Program-made: the position numbers and the translations under genes
Shown here: positions 44,994 through 56,745 of the stretch, one piece after another
Position numbering within the stretch: position 1 is the stretch's first letter
How the letters are laid out: each line of letters begins with the position of its first letter
Source of the DNA: Ochotona curzoniae
Lineage: Eukaryota > Chordata > Mammalia > Lagomorpha > Ochotonidae
Direction: 5' to 3'
DNA length: 64,000 nt
Assembly: GCF_017591425.1 (NCBI RefSeq)
Contig: NW_024466004.1
Coordinates: forward strand, 36,830,501-36,894,500
Notes under the pieces: generated by a model
The model's database searches: none
Told to the model about the DNA's origin: nothing
Seen by the model: only the letters and a program-made list of their open reading frames with translations

Positions 44994-45318
44994 TCTTTTT
45001 AAAGATTAACTTGTTTTTATTTGAATGGCAAATTTACAGAGAGGAGAGACACAGACAGACAGCTCTTCCATCCCACTATTTCACTCCTCAAATGGCTGCA
45101 ATGGCTGGAGGTGAGCTGATCTGCATTCGGGAACCAGGAACTTCTTCAGGGTCTCCCACATAGGTGTAGGGACCCTACCGCTTGGACCAGCTTCTTTTAC
45201 TTTCCCAGCCCACTAGTTGGGAGCTGAATGGAAGTGGAGCTGCCAGGACATGAGCTTGTGCCCAGATAGGATGCCGGCACTTGCAGGAGAAGGATTAACC
45301 TGTTAGCACTGACCCTCA
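44994..45318 (-). mobile_element. C-SINE, full length, old
   Basis: 'ctttttaaagattaacttgtttttatttgaatggc', 'caaatggctgcaatggctggaggtgagctgatctgcattcgggaacc', 'gaatggaagtggagctgccaggacatgagcttgtgccc' and 'aaggattaacctgttagcactgaccc'. Confidence 0.88.
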
Positions 45319-45479
45319 TGTATTTTACTTTTACATAGTGAATTCTTAGAATCCAATGTTACTTTTTTTTTCTTTCTAGAGTCACTTATTCCTTAAAAAG
45401 ATTTTTAAAGTAAAGCAAAGTGCTCTCATGATTACCACTTGCTAATGTGCTTCATTTCTTTGTGAACAGTCAGATTTCC

Positions 45480-45935
45480 ATTTGATATCATTTTTTTTTT
45501 TTTGTGGATGAAATCCTCCAAAAACAGGAGATACAGGAAAAGACATAAGTATTTACAAAATTAGTGACTGAAATATTTCCAATTTTAATAGAATATACAA
45601 ATACACAAATTCAAAAACCTTAATGAACCACCCCAAGCATTAGACGGGTAAGAAAAGCATACCCAAGAAAAATAAATGTTTAGTGATAAAAAGAACATCT
45701 CAGAAGCATCCAGAGGAAAAGCTGTGTATGCACAGAGGAATAAGGTTGAAACCCAACTTCTTGTTAGAAGTTGCAGAAACCAGACAACAGTAGAATAATA
45801 CTTTGAAAGTGCTAAATAAAAAAAATTACTTTAGAATTCTGTCTATAGTAAATATACATTTCATTAACACAGGCAAATAAAGACTATCTTAGATGCATAA
45901 AAGCAATGAAATAGAAAGAAAATTAAGAGGTGTCA
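45480..45935 (+). mobile_element. Ancient L1, 5'-region fragment
   Basis: 'aacatctcagaagcatccagaggaaaagc', 'gttgcagaaaccagacaacagtagaataatactttgaaagtgct' and 'ctttagaattctgtctatagtaaatatacatttcattaa...aataaagactatcttag' follow the L1M 5'-region stretch (agaaactctacaggccag...aaagtgctgaaag...agaatactgtatccagcaaa...aataaagacattc). The same region occurs at 29280-29480. Confidence 0.65.
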
Positions 45936-47702
45936 ATTACCCTTACTTAGCTTATTAAGCCTGGACTTGTTTAGATTGAAACCTCAATTTGCCTACACAA
46001 CATAGTGGCCCTTTGTTAAACCTTAATCTAATTGTTTCCCCTCTTCCTTTTGGAAGTAGTCCTTCCCATCCCATGCACTCTCAGTCAATAGACAGCCACT
46101 TCCGGTAACCCTGTGGTGGGCACCATGAATCAGGATGGTATGAAATTATTTTAAACTGTTAGTCACAGTTATGGGTTCTGAGATGGGAAAATTGTACAGT
46201 TCAGGTGTATTTGAGTCTTTCTTAAAATTGATGTGGACATCAAGAGCTTTCATTGTTTTCATTAGGGACACTGGATTCAGAGATGACTTGAGACACTTGG
46301 GTATGTTGTTAACATAGAAAGGTTTCTTGATTAAAAGCAGACCCGAGAGGGAGGGTGGGAAGGCAAGACTCTTAATGATACTGACTGAAGTCTTGTATCC
46401 AGACATGCTCAAAGTCAGAACCACGCTCTGTTTTCTCACAAACTAAAGTACTTATTTTGCTTAAACCAGGTTGAGTTGGTTTTCTATCTTTTGTAATCCC
46501 AAAGGTGCTATAACATCAACATTCTTGTACTCTTCCAACTCTCCTGAGATGTTTCTGGGAGGGCCAAGGGGTGCCTCCTGACATGGTCTGGTCCCTCACC
46601 TTTGCCACATTACTGACCATGACGCAGCAGAGGCGCTGCTCCATCAACAGTTCTGCCTGAAATCTGCTGGCTGGTAGCCCTAACGTCTGCTACGTGAACC
46701 CTCAATCACAGCCCAGCTTACTGCTCTGACAGGTTGCCGATGAGAAGAAAGGGACACTCTATCAGTGCTTTCTTTGTGCCCTGAGCAGTTAGAGCGCGGA
46801 GCACCCTGTTAGTGGACACTTTCACTGTCTACAAGGGAACCTCCGTCACGACTTTTACCCAAGATTCCTTTATTTCTTTCTATTGAAGGGCAATTGAGGT
46901 GCTGGTTTCTTTTTCCCTTAGGTGCCCTGATCCCCTCCTTGAATCCTGTCATAACTCTTATGCTCTCATTCAATCTTTCAGAACTCACCTGACAAATCTA
47001 CATATATAGAGTCACTGACACTCTTCTAATTTCTAATTCACTAATTTTACATGTAATGTCAAGAAGTGTCTTATCCCTTGATACAAGCTTGATTCAGCTT
47101 GTTGGAGGAGAAGAGCGCAGTGGATGGGACAGATGTGGTCACTTGGCATTACTCAGCTGCTTTCAGACCCTGAGTCAGGCTCAGTGGCATCAGTCGTATG
47201 TAACATGCCACGAATTCAGATTATACTGGCTAAGGAACACTGAATGGGTCAGTCTGTCATGCAGACATTTTTAGCCAAGTCTCAAAGAGAAGACTCCATT
47301 AAGGAAAAAACAATCAGTCTCAAATTTAAAAACTGAATGTCCTTGTGAGTTGTTAAGTTACATCGATATTTTCACAAAATAATAAGCCTCCTGTGAATTA
47401 CTGTGAGCAAAATACCGTGACAGCTGCCTTCTTATATTTTCTGATTTTGATTTGGAATAGAGTTGTCCAACACTTTAAATTTGCAAGTGAAACCTGAAAT
47501 AGCAACTGGATAAAATCCTTGGTAAGTCACTAAAACCACCAAAAGCTTATGTTCTGTGTGGTTAAGCTCAGTGCTTCAAGTAGATCCAAGAGTGAGTGAT
47601 TGTGGCAAGAGCTCTCCTATCTCTCTTAATTAAAAACAGGGCTTGATACTATTATTACTCTCAAACTAACTGAAAAGCCCAAAGAAAGTAAGAGTTCAGA
47701 AT
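45936..47702. other. Single-copy sequence, no gene recognised
   Basis: 46.54-46.87 kb is richer in GC and holds several CpGs (for example near 46624, 46634, 46689, 46734) without reaching island density. It could be an unrecognised old LTR. 47.27-47.64 kb is AT-rich single-copy DNA. Confidence 0.45.
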
Positions 47703-47714
47703 GATACAGAATAT
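47703..47714. repeat. Target-site duplication, left copy
   Basis: gatacagaatat recurs at 48059-48070 around the SINE. Confidence 0.9.
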
Positions 47715-48058
47715 GGGCCTGGCGGCATGGCCTAGCAGCTAAGGTCCTCGCCTTGAACACGCTGGGATCCCATATGGGCGCTGGTTCTAGTCCTGGCAGC
47801 TCCACTTCCCATCCAGCTCCCTACTTGTGGCCTGGGAAGGCAGTAGAGGACGGCCCAAAGCTTTGGGACCCTGCACCCGCATGGGAGACCTGGAAGAAGT
47901 TCCTGGATCCTGGCTTCAGATCGGCATAGCATCAGCCATTGCGGTCACTTCGGCAGTGAATCATCGGACGGAAGATTTTCCTCTCTGTCTCTTCTCTCTG
48001 TATATCTGACTTTCCAATAAATAAATAAATCTTTACAAAAAAAAAAGAGAAAGAGAAA
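47715..48058 (+). mobile_element. Young C-SINE, full length
   Basis: Head 'gggcctggcggcatggccta', B-box-like ggttctagtcc at 47783-47793, complete body, 'tccaataaataaataaatctttac' and a long A/G tail 'aaaaaaaaaagagaaagagaaa'. Its head is the 'ggcgtggcctagcagctaagg' type. Among the least diverged copies. Confidence 0.97.
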
Positions 48059-48070
48059 GATACAGAATAT
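48059..48070. repeat. Target-site duplication, right copy
   Basis: Exact match to 47703-47714. Confidence 0.9.
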
Positions 48071-48158
48071 ACTGTATTTGTAATACAAGTTTGGAAGATT
48101 TTGCTTTCAAGTTGTCAGATCAAAACAAAACCCAAACACCTTGGAGTCATTGGCAAAA

Positions 48159-48450
48159 CTAAATTTTTATTTGAAATGCAGAATTACAGAGAGAAGGAGA
48201 GAGATCAGTCAACCTGCTGGTTCACTGATCAAATGGCTGCAATGATTAAAGCTGAACTGATTCAAGGTTGGGAGCCAAGAGCCTCTTTCAGGTCTCCCAC
48301 ACGGGTTCAGGGACCCAAGGACTTGGACTGTCCTCTACTGCTTGCCCGGATTATAAGCAGAGAGCTAGATCAGAAGTGGAGCACATAAAGCACAAATTGG
48401 AGCTCGTTATGGGATGCCCGTATATTACCTGTTGAATCATCATGCTGTTC
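48159..48450 (-). mobile_element. Old C-SINE
   Basis: 'aaatttttatttgaaatgcagaattacagagag', 'gttcactgatcaaatggctgcaatgattaaagctgaactgattc' and 'cagagagctagatcagaagtggagca' follow the complement. The head end is eroded. Confidence 0.82.
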
Positions 48451-48454
48451 CCAA

Positions 48455-48603
48455 ATGTGCTGAATTTCTACTTGTCTTGGAATGTCCTTATTTTACCTTC
48501 ATTTATGAATGAGAGCTTTTCTGAGTAAAGTATTCTTGGTTGGCAGGATTTTAAAATTTAGAACGTGGAACAAAACTCTCCACTCATTTCTGGTCTATAG
48601 GGA
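48455..48603 (-). mobile_element. Ancient L1, 5'-region fragment
   Basis: 'cttgtcttggaatgtccttattttaccttcatttatgaatgagagcttttctgagtaaagtattcttggttggcagg' is the complement of the L1M 5'-region stretch also seen in sense at 29280 and 45700. It ends at a T run where another L1 begins. Confidence 0.7.
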
Positions 48604-48843
48604 TTTTTTTTTTCTTTGGTGCCTCAAAATATTGAAATGTATAAATGTCATTTTATTTCTTTGAAAATTATTTTCCACAATACAATTTTGTAGTTATAGG
48701 GGTTCCTTCCTCCCCTCTACCTGCTCTCTCCCCATTTTCCCATCCTGCCATTTTCCCACATGTTATCACAATAGTATCATTCCTTAGTAACCGTTGCAGG
48801 TTTAAATTTCTGCTAAGTGTATCATGACATGGTGAGTATAGGC
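48604..48843 (-). mobile_element. L1 3' UTR, start of a second antisense L1
   Basis: It opens with a T run (48604-48613), then 'cacaatacaattttgtagttataggggttccttcctcccctctacctgctctctccccattttccc', the pyrimidine-rich complement of an L1 3' UTR. The element continues beyond the SINE at 48859. Confidence 0.6.
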
Positions 48844-48858
48844 AAAGGTAGAAAATTT
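48844..48858. repeat. Target-site duplication, left copy
   Basis: aaaggtagaaaattt matches 49194-49208 (aaaggtagataattt) with one mismatch. Confidence 0.85.
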
Positions 48859-49193
48859 GGGCCCGGTGCGATAGTGTAGTGCTATAAGTCCTCACCTTGC
48901 CTTGCAGTCCCAGGATCCCATATGGTTGCCAGCTCTAATCCCTGCGCCCCTGCTCCCCATCCAGCTCCCTGCCTATGCCCCGGGAAAGCAGTGGAGGATG
49001 GCCCAAAGCCTTGGGACACTGCACCCACATGGGATACCCGGAAGAGCTCCTGGCTCCTGCCTTTGGATGGGCTCAGCACCAGCCTTTGTGGTAGCATGGG
49101 GAGTAAAGCATCTGATGGAAGATCTTCCTCTCTGTCTCTTCTCTCCTCTCTGTATATCCACCTTTCCAATAACAATAAATAAATCTTTTAAAA
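48859..49193 (+). mobile_element. Young C-SINE, full length
   Basis: Begins 'gggcccggtgcgatagtgta', a mutated form of the 'gatggcgcagtggttaagg' head. The B-box-like part reads 'gctctaatccctg'. The body and 'ctttccaataacaataaataaatc' tail are complete. It sits inside the antisense L1. Confidence 0.96.
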
Positions 49194-49208
49194 AAAGGTA
49201 GATAATTT
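49194..49208. repeat. Target-site duplication, right copy
   Basis: One-mismatch repeat of 48844-48858. Confidence 0.85.
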
Positions 49209-49855
49209 AGTATCATACTAAATATACATATATATACATAAGATATGTTTAAATATTTCATTGGGAATCCTACATTTATTCTGGAGTAGAGATGTACACT
49301 GCACTGTAGATTAACTTCCCAAATGCTAATCTCCATTAGACAGTTCATCCATAAGAATATAGGTATAGATTCGAATACCTGTGTTTATTTTGTACTTTGC
49401 GTGCAGGCTGTCTTATATCAGAAAGACCATATGATATTTTCCTTTTGGGATTGGCTTATTTCACTGAGCATAATGGTCTCCGGTTGGTAGGATTTGATCC
49501 CTCTTATGTCTGTAGTAGTCCATAGGGTAGTAGGGCATTTGAATTGTACCACAGTTGCTTTATCCAAACATCTGTCAATGGGCCATGGGTTGTTCCCATG
49601 TCTTCCCTGTGGTGGATTGTGCTGCTATCATACAGGGCTGCAGGTCTCTTTATCATGTGCAGATTTCATTTCATTTGAATATATATTCCTAAGAGTGGGG
49701 CAGTCGGGTCACATGGTAGATCTATTTTCAGTTGTCTGAGCACTTTCCCTACTGACTTGCATAGTGGCTGCACTAGCCTACACTCCCATGCTGCTGAGAA
49801 ATCTGTCAGTCTGATGGGAGGTCAATTTTAGGATATTCCCTTTATGCTTTACTTT
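49209..49855 (-). mobile_element. L1, 3' UTR and end of ORF2
   Basis: 'gggattggcttatttcactgagcataatggtctccggttgg' (complement of ...gagaccattatgctcagtgaaataagcc), 'taccacagttgctttatccaaacatctgtcaatgggccatgggttgttcccat', 'gagtggggcagtcgggtcacatggtaga' and 'catagtggctgcactagcctacactcccatg' are unmistakable ORF2 C-terminal complement. Confidence 0.92.
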
Positions 49856-51990
49856 CAAAAGTTTGACTGTGAGGTGTTGAGATGAAAGTCTTTTTTTCTG
49901 ATTTTGTCAATGTGACGTCTACATGCTTCCTGCATTTTGATGTCCATATTGTTCTCCAAATGGGGGATTTTTCTGCTATTATGTTATTGAACAGATTTTC
50001 AAAATTGTATGTTTTCCTGTTCCTTCAGGAATTGAGACTTACATGTTTAGTCAGAAGATTATACAGAACTGAAACTGTTTTTGTTCTTTCTAATTTCTTC
50101 TTTTTCCTTCTTCATCTGATTGGGATACTTCAAGAACCTGTCATCTAGATTAGATGTGCTTCCTCTTGTCTCATCTGGTGTATTTTTAAAGTTTTCTATT
50201 GTATTTCATTTGACTTATTCAGTACATTATTTCTAATACTTTGGTTTGGTTCTTTTTAAATATTTTCATCTCTGATTTTCTAATCCATGCCATGAACTGA
50301 TTTATTTCATTTAGCTGTTTTTTAAATTTCTGATGAATCTTACAGTCTTTTGATTTTTTTCAGGCATTTTCCCAATATTTCTTCAGACTCAAATAAAATG
50401 CATTATCATCTTTTATTTATAGAGTCATATTGTTTTTCCTGTTCACATTTCTTGCATTTTGTGCTGAATTTCACATATCCCGTGGATCTCTTGTTTCAAT
50501 CACTTTTGGAGATGTCTTTCTTGATTGGAAGCTTTATTCCTGTAGATGTGTCTCCAGATACTTGCTTGGCAGGGTGCTTCTTATGTTTGGTTAAGTTTTA
50601 TATTTTCCTGATGCCTTTAATTTGCTATAGTTGATGATAGTCAATGTAAGAAGCTGGACTGTTCCTGTGAGTCAGTATGGTCATTGAGATTCCTGTTATA
50701 TGGGTCTTTAGCCATCTCTTAAGGGAGGGAGTAGCATGTTGTGCCTGCTGAGTGTGGAGCAGGTCTTGTTAGTGTTGTGTATGCACCTGGCACAGAGACT
50801 CCCAATTCCCAAGTCATGCACCAGAGTGGTGAAGACAGTAATGACACCATGTGCAGAGTGAATTTAGAGATTCATAGCCACTACCCAGATCCAGAGTTGT
50901 AAGGATTTACTTATGATGGATGGAAGAGGCAGGACCCATGGATGCTGAGAGAGTAGTTGGAAACATGAGAACGACTTTGGCTACATAAAAGCAGGGCAAT
51001 TAGACTTGGGCCACTCTCTCTGTACTCTTCTGGTTTCTGTTGTATGCAGTTGCTTCTGGCCTGAGCATTCAGTGAGCAGTAATAACTAAAGTCTGACAGC
51101 TGCCGTGGGTGGGAAGGGCTTAGAGCCTGGATCTCTGAGCCCCACACTGGCCTGGATAAGCATAGATTCTCTAGGCCAAATATTCTAACAAGCAGTTGAG
51201 TTTCATTGTGTTAGATCAGAATATAGAATCCAATTGTGAAGCCCTGTTAGTGAGGTATTACTGTGCTAGGTGGAATGCCTAAAACTTACTCCTGAGCACT
51301 AGGGATGTGCACTGGATGGGGCCAGGGACTTCAGGCATTGTTTGTCTCTGGGCAAGAATGACATCTAAGATAGATAGGATGGAGCACCTGTTAGGGAAGT
51401 GGAATCAGCTGATGAGTCTGAAATTTTAGCTTTTCCCTATGCCAAGGTGAACTAATGAATTCATAGCTTTGAGTGCTCACAGTGTCAGCTACTTCCCCCA
51501 CATAGATGTGTGTACCATCCATAGCACTGACTCACTATATAAAGTTCCCTCCAATTTCCATGCAGATACATCCCATATGCGGGGAGTCTCTGCAGTCAAA
51601 CTGGGTGGATGCCTTAACCTGTGATTTTTCAAGGTGGAAGAGGAGGCAGTAGGAAAAAGATGGCTCTCATCTTCAAAGGAGTAAGTCTGTTTACTTCTAT
51701 ATTCATAGGGATTATCTTCCCTGGTTGCCAGGTCTCACTGTGCACTGTGCTACAGAGAGCTGTGTGGCTGGGGTGCCAGGTCTGCTTCCAACCTGCTGGG
51801 TCCAGCTGGACCTGGAGGGCTTAGTCTGTTCTGCCGGAATGCAGAAATATCTCTAGAGCCTCTGCAAAGAAGACAGACAGGAACTTCTTGCTAGTGACTC
51901 CCCTCTCATTCAAGGTGCCGCCTGCACCCCACAATTCCCACTCTGGGGAGCTGGGGAGTGAACCATGCCAATTCCCGCTGTGACATCGAG
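49856..51990 (-). mobile_element. Probable L1 5' part joined to the 3' end (internal deletion)
   Basis: Directly after the ORF2 end, the plus strand turns into T-rich sequence (49880-50630) typical of the complement of A-rich L1 ORF1/5'-leader DNA. It then becomes a GC-richer region (50900-51990) like an L1 5' UTR. The central and 5' parts of ORF2 are missing. Assignment rests on composition, order and position rather than on well-remembered landmarks, so a separate element or single-copy DNA remains possible for the right part. Confidence 0.4.
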
Positions 51991-54012
51991 GCAATGTTCT
52001 TTACTGAGCTCATTGAACATCAATTCTATCCATTCTTTAAATGACTCTGACCTGGGCTAGACCAAAGGTGACCACCGGAGTTAATACAAGAGGGTAATAG
52101 ACTGGCTTTTCTTTTCAATACTAGGAGTGTAAGAGAGCCCCACAGTAAAAGAAAATATTCATGAATTTCACCATGCTAACACAAAAGCCTGGTTGCAGCT
52201 GATTTCTGACCTGATGATGAAGAATGTTAGGACAATTGGGAAGATAAACAAGATTATTCAGTGTTGAACAGCAGATTATTTTAAACATTTACATTTATAT
52301 TTAGTTGAAGGCTAAAAGCAATAATAGAAAACCATGTTTGTTTTTGTAACAAGCAGAAATATCAACAAGGAACGAGCATGCCAACAAATGTGAAGAATAG
52401 ATGAAGTTCTAAAATATTTCTGAAGCGCACAGAAGAAAAAAATGAGTAAATGCAGCCATACCATGTTCTTATAGGATATCTCAACAACCACGGAGATGTC
52501 TACACACACTGATACAGTCAAACATTGTTCTTGAAGTTATGGAAACAGCTTTTTAAAATTGGTGCTTGTTTTAATTATCATGGGTTGAATACAAGTGCTG
52601 TACAAGGATGTCAAGGCCCATATTTTGTGTTCTTTTTATTTTAAGCTGCCTTAAATTAGTTTTGGGAATAGGGGACAGAGGAATAAATAAATAAATGCTT
52701 ATGTTTATGCTAATGTTTGCTAGTCAGTACTGATTTATCAATTGAGATCACCAGTTCTTCAGATTAGCAATGGAGTATCTCCTAGAATTGTGTCGACTCA
52801 AAGAACGCCTAACAAATGCCCTGTCTTTGATGTTCCTTGAGTTTGTGCTGCCAAATAAACCGTAGAAGGCATTCTAGCATTTCATATGTCAAAAAAGGAG
52901 AGAACTTTAAAACCAAGGATGATAAAAGTCAGTAACTTTTCATTAAAAGCTAGGCTACCTCAGGGGAAACTAAACATTCTCTTTCCTGTTGGACAGTGCC
53001 AAAGGTGGCCTCAGGCATCACGACTGAATGCAGCAGCAGATCAGAAACCATCTTCACATTAAGCAGTACGGTTCTTTTTTTTAAACTGCAATTGTACCAT
53101 TTTACTTTTAACAACAACAGGGCTGAAGATCATAAATTTCCCTTCTTATACACTATAGCAAGGTCACTCTTTACAAGGACATACATTGTATATATTTTAA
53201 ACCCCAACAGAACCATTTCCTTTATAATGGAGGCCCTGATGAAATCCACATGGCTTACTCTCAGCAGAAGGGACATTGATTGACAGCGGAATGAACTTCA
53301 ATAACTGGCAAGAAATAGGGTTTCATTGTAGAGTAGGGGAGTTTATCCCAAAATTGTGTGGATGAGATGGAAATCTCGAGTTCCTTAACTTCTTAGCAGA
53401 ATCATTCTGAACTCCTGTATTCCTTTGACATCAATAGCTAAGTTATTTTTCCACTCTCAACTTGCCAAGAAAGCCTGCCAGGACCATCTTTGCGCTCATC
53501 AGCTCTTGGATGGACTATTGTGAAGATTGTGTACAGAGACAGCGAGCAGGGATGGGGAGGAGAAAGTAGCCCTAAATGAGCAGAACAGACTAGACAGGTT
53601 TTGCTAAGCTATTTCAGGCCTTTAGTACAGAATCTCTTAAGGCCATCTTGATATCTTTTTGTTTTGTTTTGTTTTGAATAAATTATGTAACTTACAGGTT
53701 ATTTAAACTTTTATTCCTATCTTAAAATTTTCAGTTATTGCCTTAAAACATCCAGTATAACCTCTGTTTTCAATGACTATTCCTTTGAATTCCTAGGAAG
53801 TGGTTAATGTAGTTAGATATGGACATCACTGTTCAGTTCCTACATGTCAGATAAGTCTGGTGCTATCTCAGTTCTCTGAAATAGATACTAGTAACTGTTT
53901 TAATTTAGGAAATAGTTATATTTACATATAGCATTACATACTATGTGCACAGATGCGTGAATGTGTGTATATATGTACATATCTATGCATCTAATTGTTT
54001 ACCTATTATTTA
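51991..54012. other. Single-copy AT-rich sequence
   Basis: Contains a (TTTTG)n run at about 53656-53676 and a degenerate TGTA/TATG-rich stretch at 53930-53990. No gene or repeat family was recognised. Confidence 0.5.
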
Positions 54013-54128
54013 CCAATGTCTGTTTCTCCTTCAGAGCGGAAATCACCTGAAAATAGCAGACTTGTTTGTTTACTAATGGCTGGCTCCCCAATACTGAGCA
54101 AAGACCTGGCACACAATTGGTTTAAAGA
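54013..54128 (+). mobile_element. L2 LINE 3' end fragment
   Basis: 'tctgtttctccttcagagcggaaatcacctgaaaatagcagacttgtttgtttac' and 'ctccccaatactgagcaaagacctggcacacaattgg' follow L2 3'-end grammar (gtctgttttgttcactgctgtatccccagcacctagcacagtgcctggcacatagtagg). Confidence 0.55.
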
Positions 54129-54129
54129 C

Positions 54130-54312
54130 AAACTTGGACTCATGTGAATTCTGTCACTTAGACCTTTCTGACATCGGTTAAATGATTTAGCCCAAGCCTC
54201 AAGGTCTTTTTCTATAATGATAATTGTACCTTCCCCATATATTGCAGTTACATAGTGCAGATGAAATGCCTGGCATATAATAGGCACCTATGAAGTACGA
54301 GGTAGTGGCTCT
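54130..54312 (+). mobile_element. MIR SINE
   Basis: 'cttggactcatgtgaattctgtcacttagacctttctgacatcggttaaatgatttagcccaagcctcaaggt' then 'tttttctataatgataattgtacc' and 'gatgaaatgcctggcatataataggcacctatgaa' reproduce MIR order in sense, from the head-proximal region to the 3' end. Confidence 0.75.
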
Positions 54313-54384
54313 GTGCCATCACTGACCTCTTTCAAAGAAATATGAGAGGACAACAATTTGTGGCTCATGTGATAAAGAATTTTT

Positions 54385-54748
54385 AAACTCAACTAATTAT
54401 TTGAGAGGCAAAGAGAGAAATACATACCCCCATCAGAGAGAGAGAGAAAGAGAGAAAGAAAGAGTTAGAGCATGCCTTCCTACTAGTTCACAACCCAAAT
54501 GCCCACAATGGTCTTAGGTAGGAGGGAACGGCCGCAGTATCCAGGTGCCAGAATCTTCGAGTGGCATATGGCTGACGCATGACTGCAAAGACCCAACTTC
54601 TTAAAGCATCTTTTCTGCCTCCTAGAATCTGAATTAGCAAGAAGCTAGAATGAGGCAGAGCTGTGAAATGAAGGCAGATGTTCTGATATGGGACATAGGC
54701 ACCGTAACTGATGTTTTAGCTGCTACATCAAACACCTTCCCCATGAAA
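54385..54748 (-). mobile_element. Old C-SINE
   Basis: 'actcaactaattatttgagaggcaaagagag', a GA-rich block, 'tagttcacaacccaaatgcccacaatgg' and 'gttctgatatgggacataggcaccgtaactgatgttttagctgctacatcaaacacc' follow the complement of an old subfamily. The middle is rearranged. Confidence 0.75.
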
Positions 54749-55608
54749 AATTTTGGTTGTTTTCAATTATAGATGGTCATCAGCCCCTGTTGATTTGACT
54801 TAAAAATTTCCTTGACTCTATGTCAATGTGAAAGCAGCACACATTCAGGAGAGAGCATACCTTGAATTTTATACATTGCACAGTATAATAAGCTTGCAAG
54901 GTCAGGAAGCAGTAGAAAACTGCAGCTATCAGACAGCCATGTAATCATGAAGGTAAACAATGAATAATGAATACTCCACAATATACACTTGCTAAGCAAT
55001 GACATTTGGTAGATTAGGTATGCTCAATGCATTTCCAACTTCTGATGAGCTTATTAAAAGGTAATCCAGTTGTAAGTCAGCAAGCAATATCTGCAATACC
55101 AAAATTTTCACTACCTATTTTTGAGATCAAATTTTCCAGCCAGAAGCCTTTTTTTTTTTTTCCCCTCAGCAATTCAACATATTGACCGATGAGGTCTGAT
55201 GAACTAATTGGTTTTGAGGGCTTATGGTATTTGTCAACAGCATTGTATTAATTGTCCTAGAAATAATAGCTGGTTCAGACTGGTTTGCTAATAGCTGTAA
55301 ACTTAGGTCGATAAAAAGTAAAAATGATTGAATAACAAAAAGATCTCACTGAATTTATCTCCCCATGCTGTTAAACATTTGGGTGCTAAAAATTATAACA
55401 GGGTAGGCAAATCTAGAACTGATCTACTATTTTGCTAACCATTAAATAAACCCAGGTAATGACTTCTTAACAATAAAGACAAGCAAGCCAGCAAATTACA
55501 TAGCAAATATAATCAAGGAGTAGAAAACAAAAAGATGTTTATGGAATGAGAGTATACTGCCAACTTCTTGGAATATTTAGGAATTTGAAAATGTTGATAA
55601 AACAGGTG
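54749..55608. other. Single-copy AT-rich sequence, possible conserved element
   Basis: Apart from a T run (55149-55161), the block 54950-55480 is repeat-free, with many TAAT/ATTA cores and a 'gtattaattgtcctagaaataatagc' stretch. This is the style of conserved developmental enhancers, but nothing in a single sequence can show conservation. Confidence 0.4.
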
Positions 55609-55611
55609 ATA

Positions 55612-56150
55612 TTGAGAACTGAATAATTATAATGATTCAACGACGGATGGATGAAGAAAATGTTCTATATATGTATACGGTGGAATGTTATATATTTTCA
55701 TAATAAAAAGGTAATACTATCGTCCATAACAACATGGATGAAACTGATAGACTTTGTTAAGTGAAATAAGTCAGGCAGAGAAGGACAAATGCCCCAATGA
55801 TCTCACTTGTACATGCAAACCTAACAAATTCCAACTCTAGAAGCTGGGGCGATAGAAATTATGAGATGCAGATCCATGAGCACACAATTTTATCTAGATA
55901 GCATGAAAACTTTTGTGAGCTCTATCTCTATTGCATAGAAAGGTGACTGTGGCTAACAACAATGTTTTTATACTTCTAATTGTTAAGAATGTAAATTTAA
56001 AATATTCTCCTGGAAAAGTATTGAAAGTGATAGGTATTACTTACTTTGATTTAATCTTTGCATATTGTATATATATAGCATCACTTTGTATCCCATAAAC
56101 ATATGCATCTGTACTTTATCAATATACAGAATATAAAAAGAAGCAGAACA
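55612..56150 (+). mobile_element. Ancient L1 (L1MA/B-like), ORF2 end and 3' UTR
   Basis: 'ggatggatgaagaaaatgttctatatatgtatacggtggaatgttatata', 'caacatggatgaaactgatagactttgttaagtgaaataagtcaggcagagaaggacaaat', 'tgatctcacttgtacatgcaa' and 'tatagcatcactttgtatcccataaacata' are the classic 3'-end landmarks in order. Confidence 0.93.
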
Positions 56151-56727
56151 TTTGAGGACCATCAAATATAACAGAAAATTGTATTTGTTTTAGAAATATT
56201 TTGAAAAGGATGGTGGGAGAGTTTTTTCAACTGATAGTTTGTTATTTTAAACCACTGAAGAAAATAATTTTTGTATTCTTTAAATGTTATGATGATAAAA
56301 ATGTTGCCATAATTAATCTTGTGATAGGAAAATCAACCAAAATTTGAGAAATATAATTTGAAAAGAATGTTACAGATGAATTTCTTTTTTAAAGATAGTT
56401 ACATTAAAGGGGTGGTAAATGTTATTAAAACTGGTAAATTAAAGGATTAGTTACCCTAAACCATCAAGTTTATTTCTTAGGAATGCAAATATTATTTTAC
56501 ATTAAAATAACACATCCCATCACTATGTCTGACAGGAATATTCATGTGATTATTTCAGTGTTTTAATACATCGAAAATGGTATCATTTACTATCCATCTT
56601 TGATGTAAATATGAAAAAAATAAAGTGGCTCTGAATATCTTCCTTAATCCAGAACATAATCTCCCATATTTAATAGTGAAATAGTATATTTGTATACATT
56701 CTTACTAACATAGAATCTCATAGTCAC
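56151..56727. other. Single-copy AT-rich sequence
   Basis: No recognisable feature. It is the target into which the following L1 fragment inserted. Confidence 0.5.
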
Positions 56728-56745
56728 ATTGACTGGCATTTTCTA
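56728..56745. repeat. Target-site duplication, left copy (18 bp)
   Basis: attgactggcattttcta recurs exactly at 57227-57244. Confidence 0.97.

Noticed and set aside
46540..46870. GC-richer segment with several CpGs as a CpG island or promoter
   Set aside because: CpGs are too sparse, and no CCAAT/TATA/GC-box arrangement or exon follows; it may be an unrecognised old LTR.
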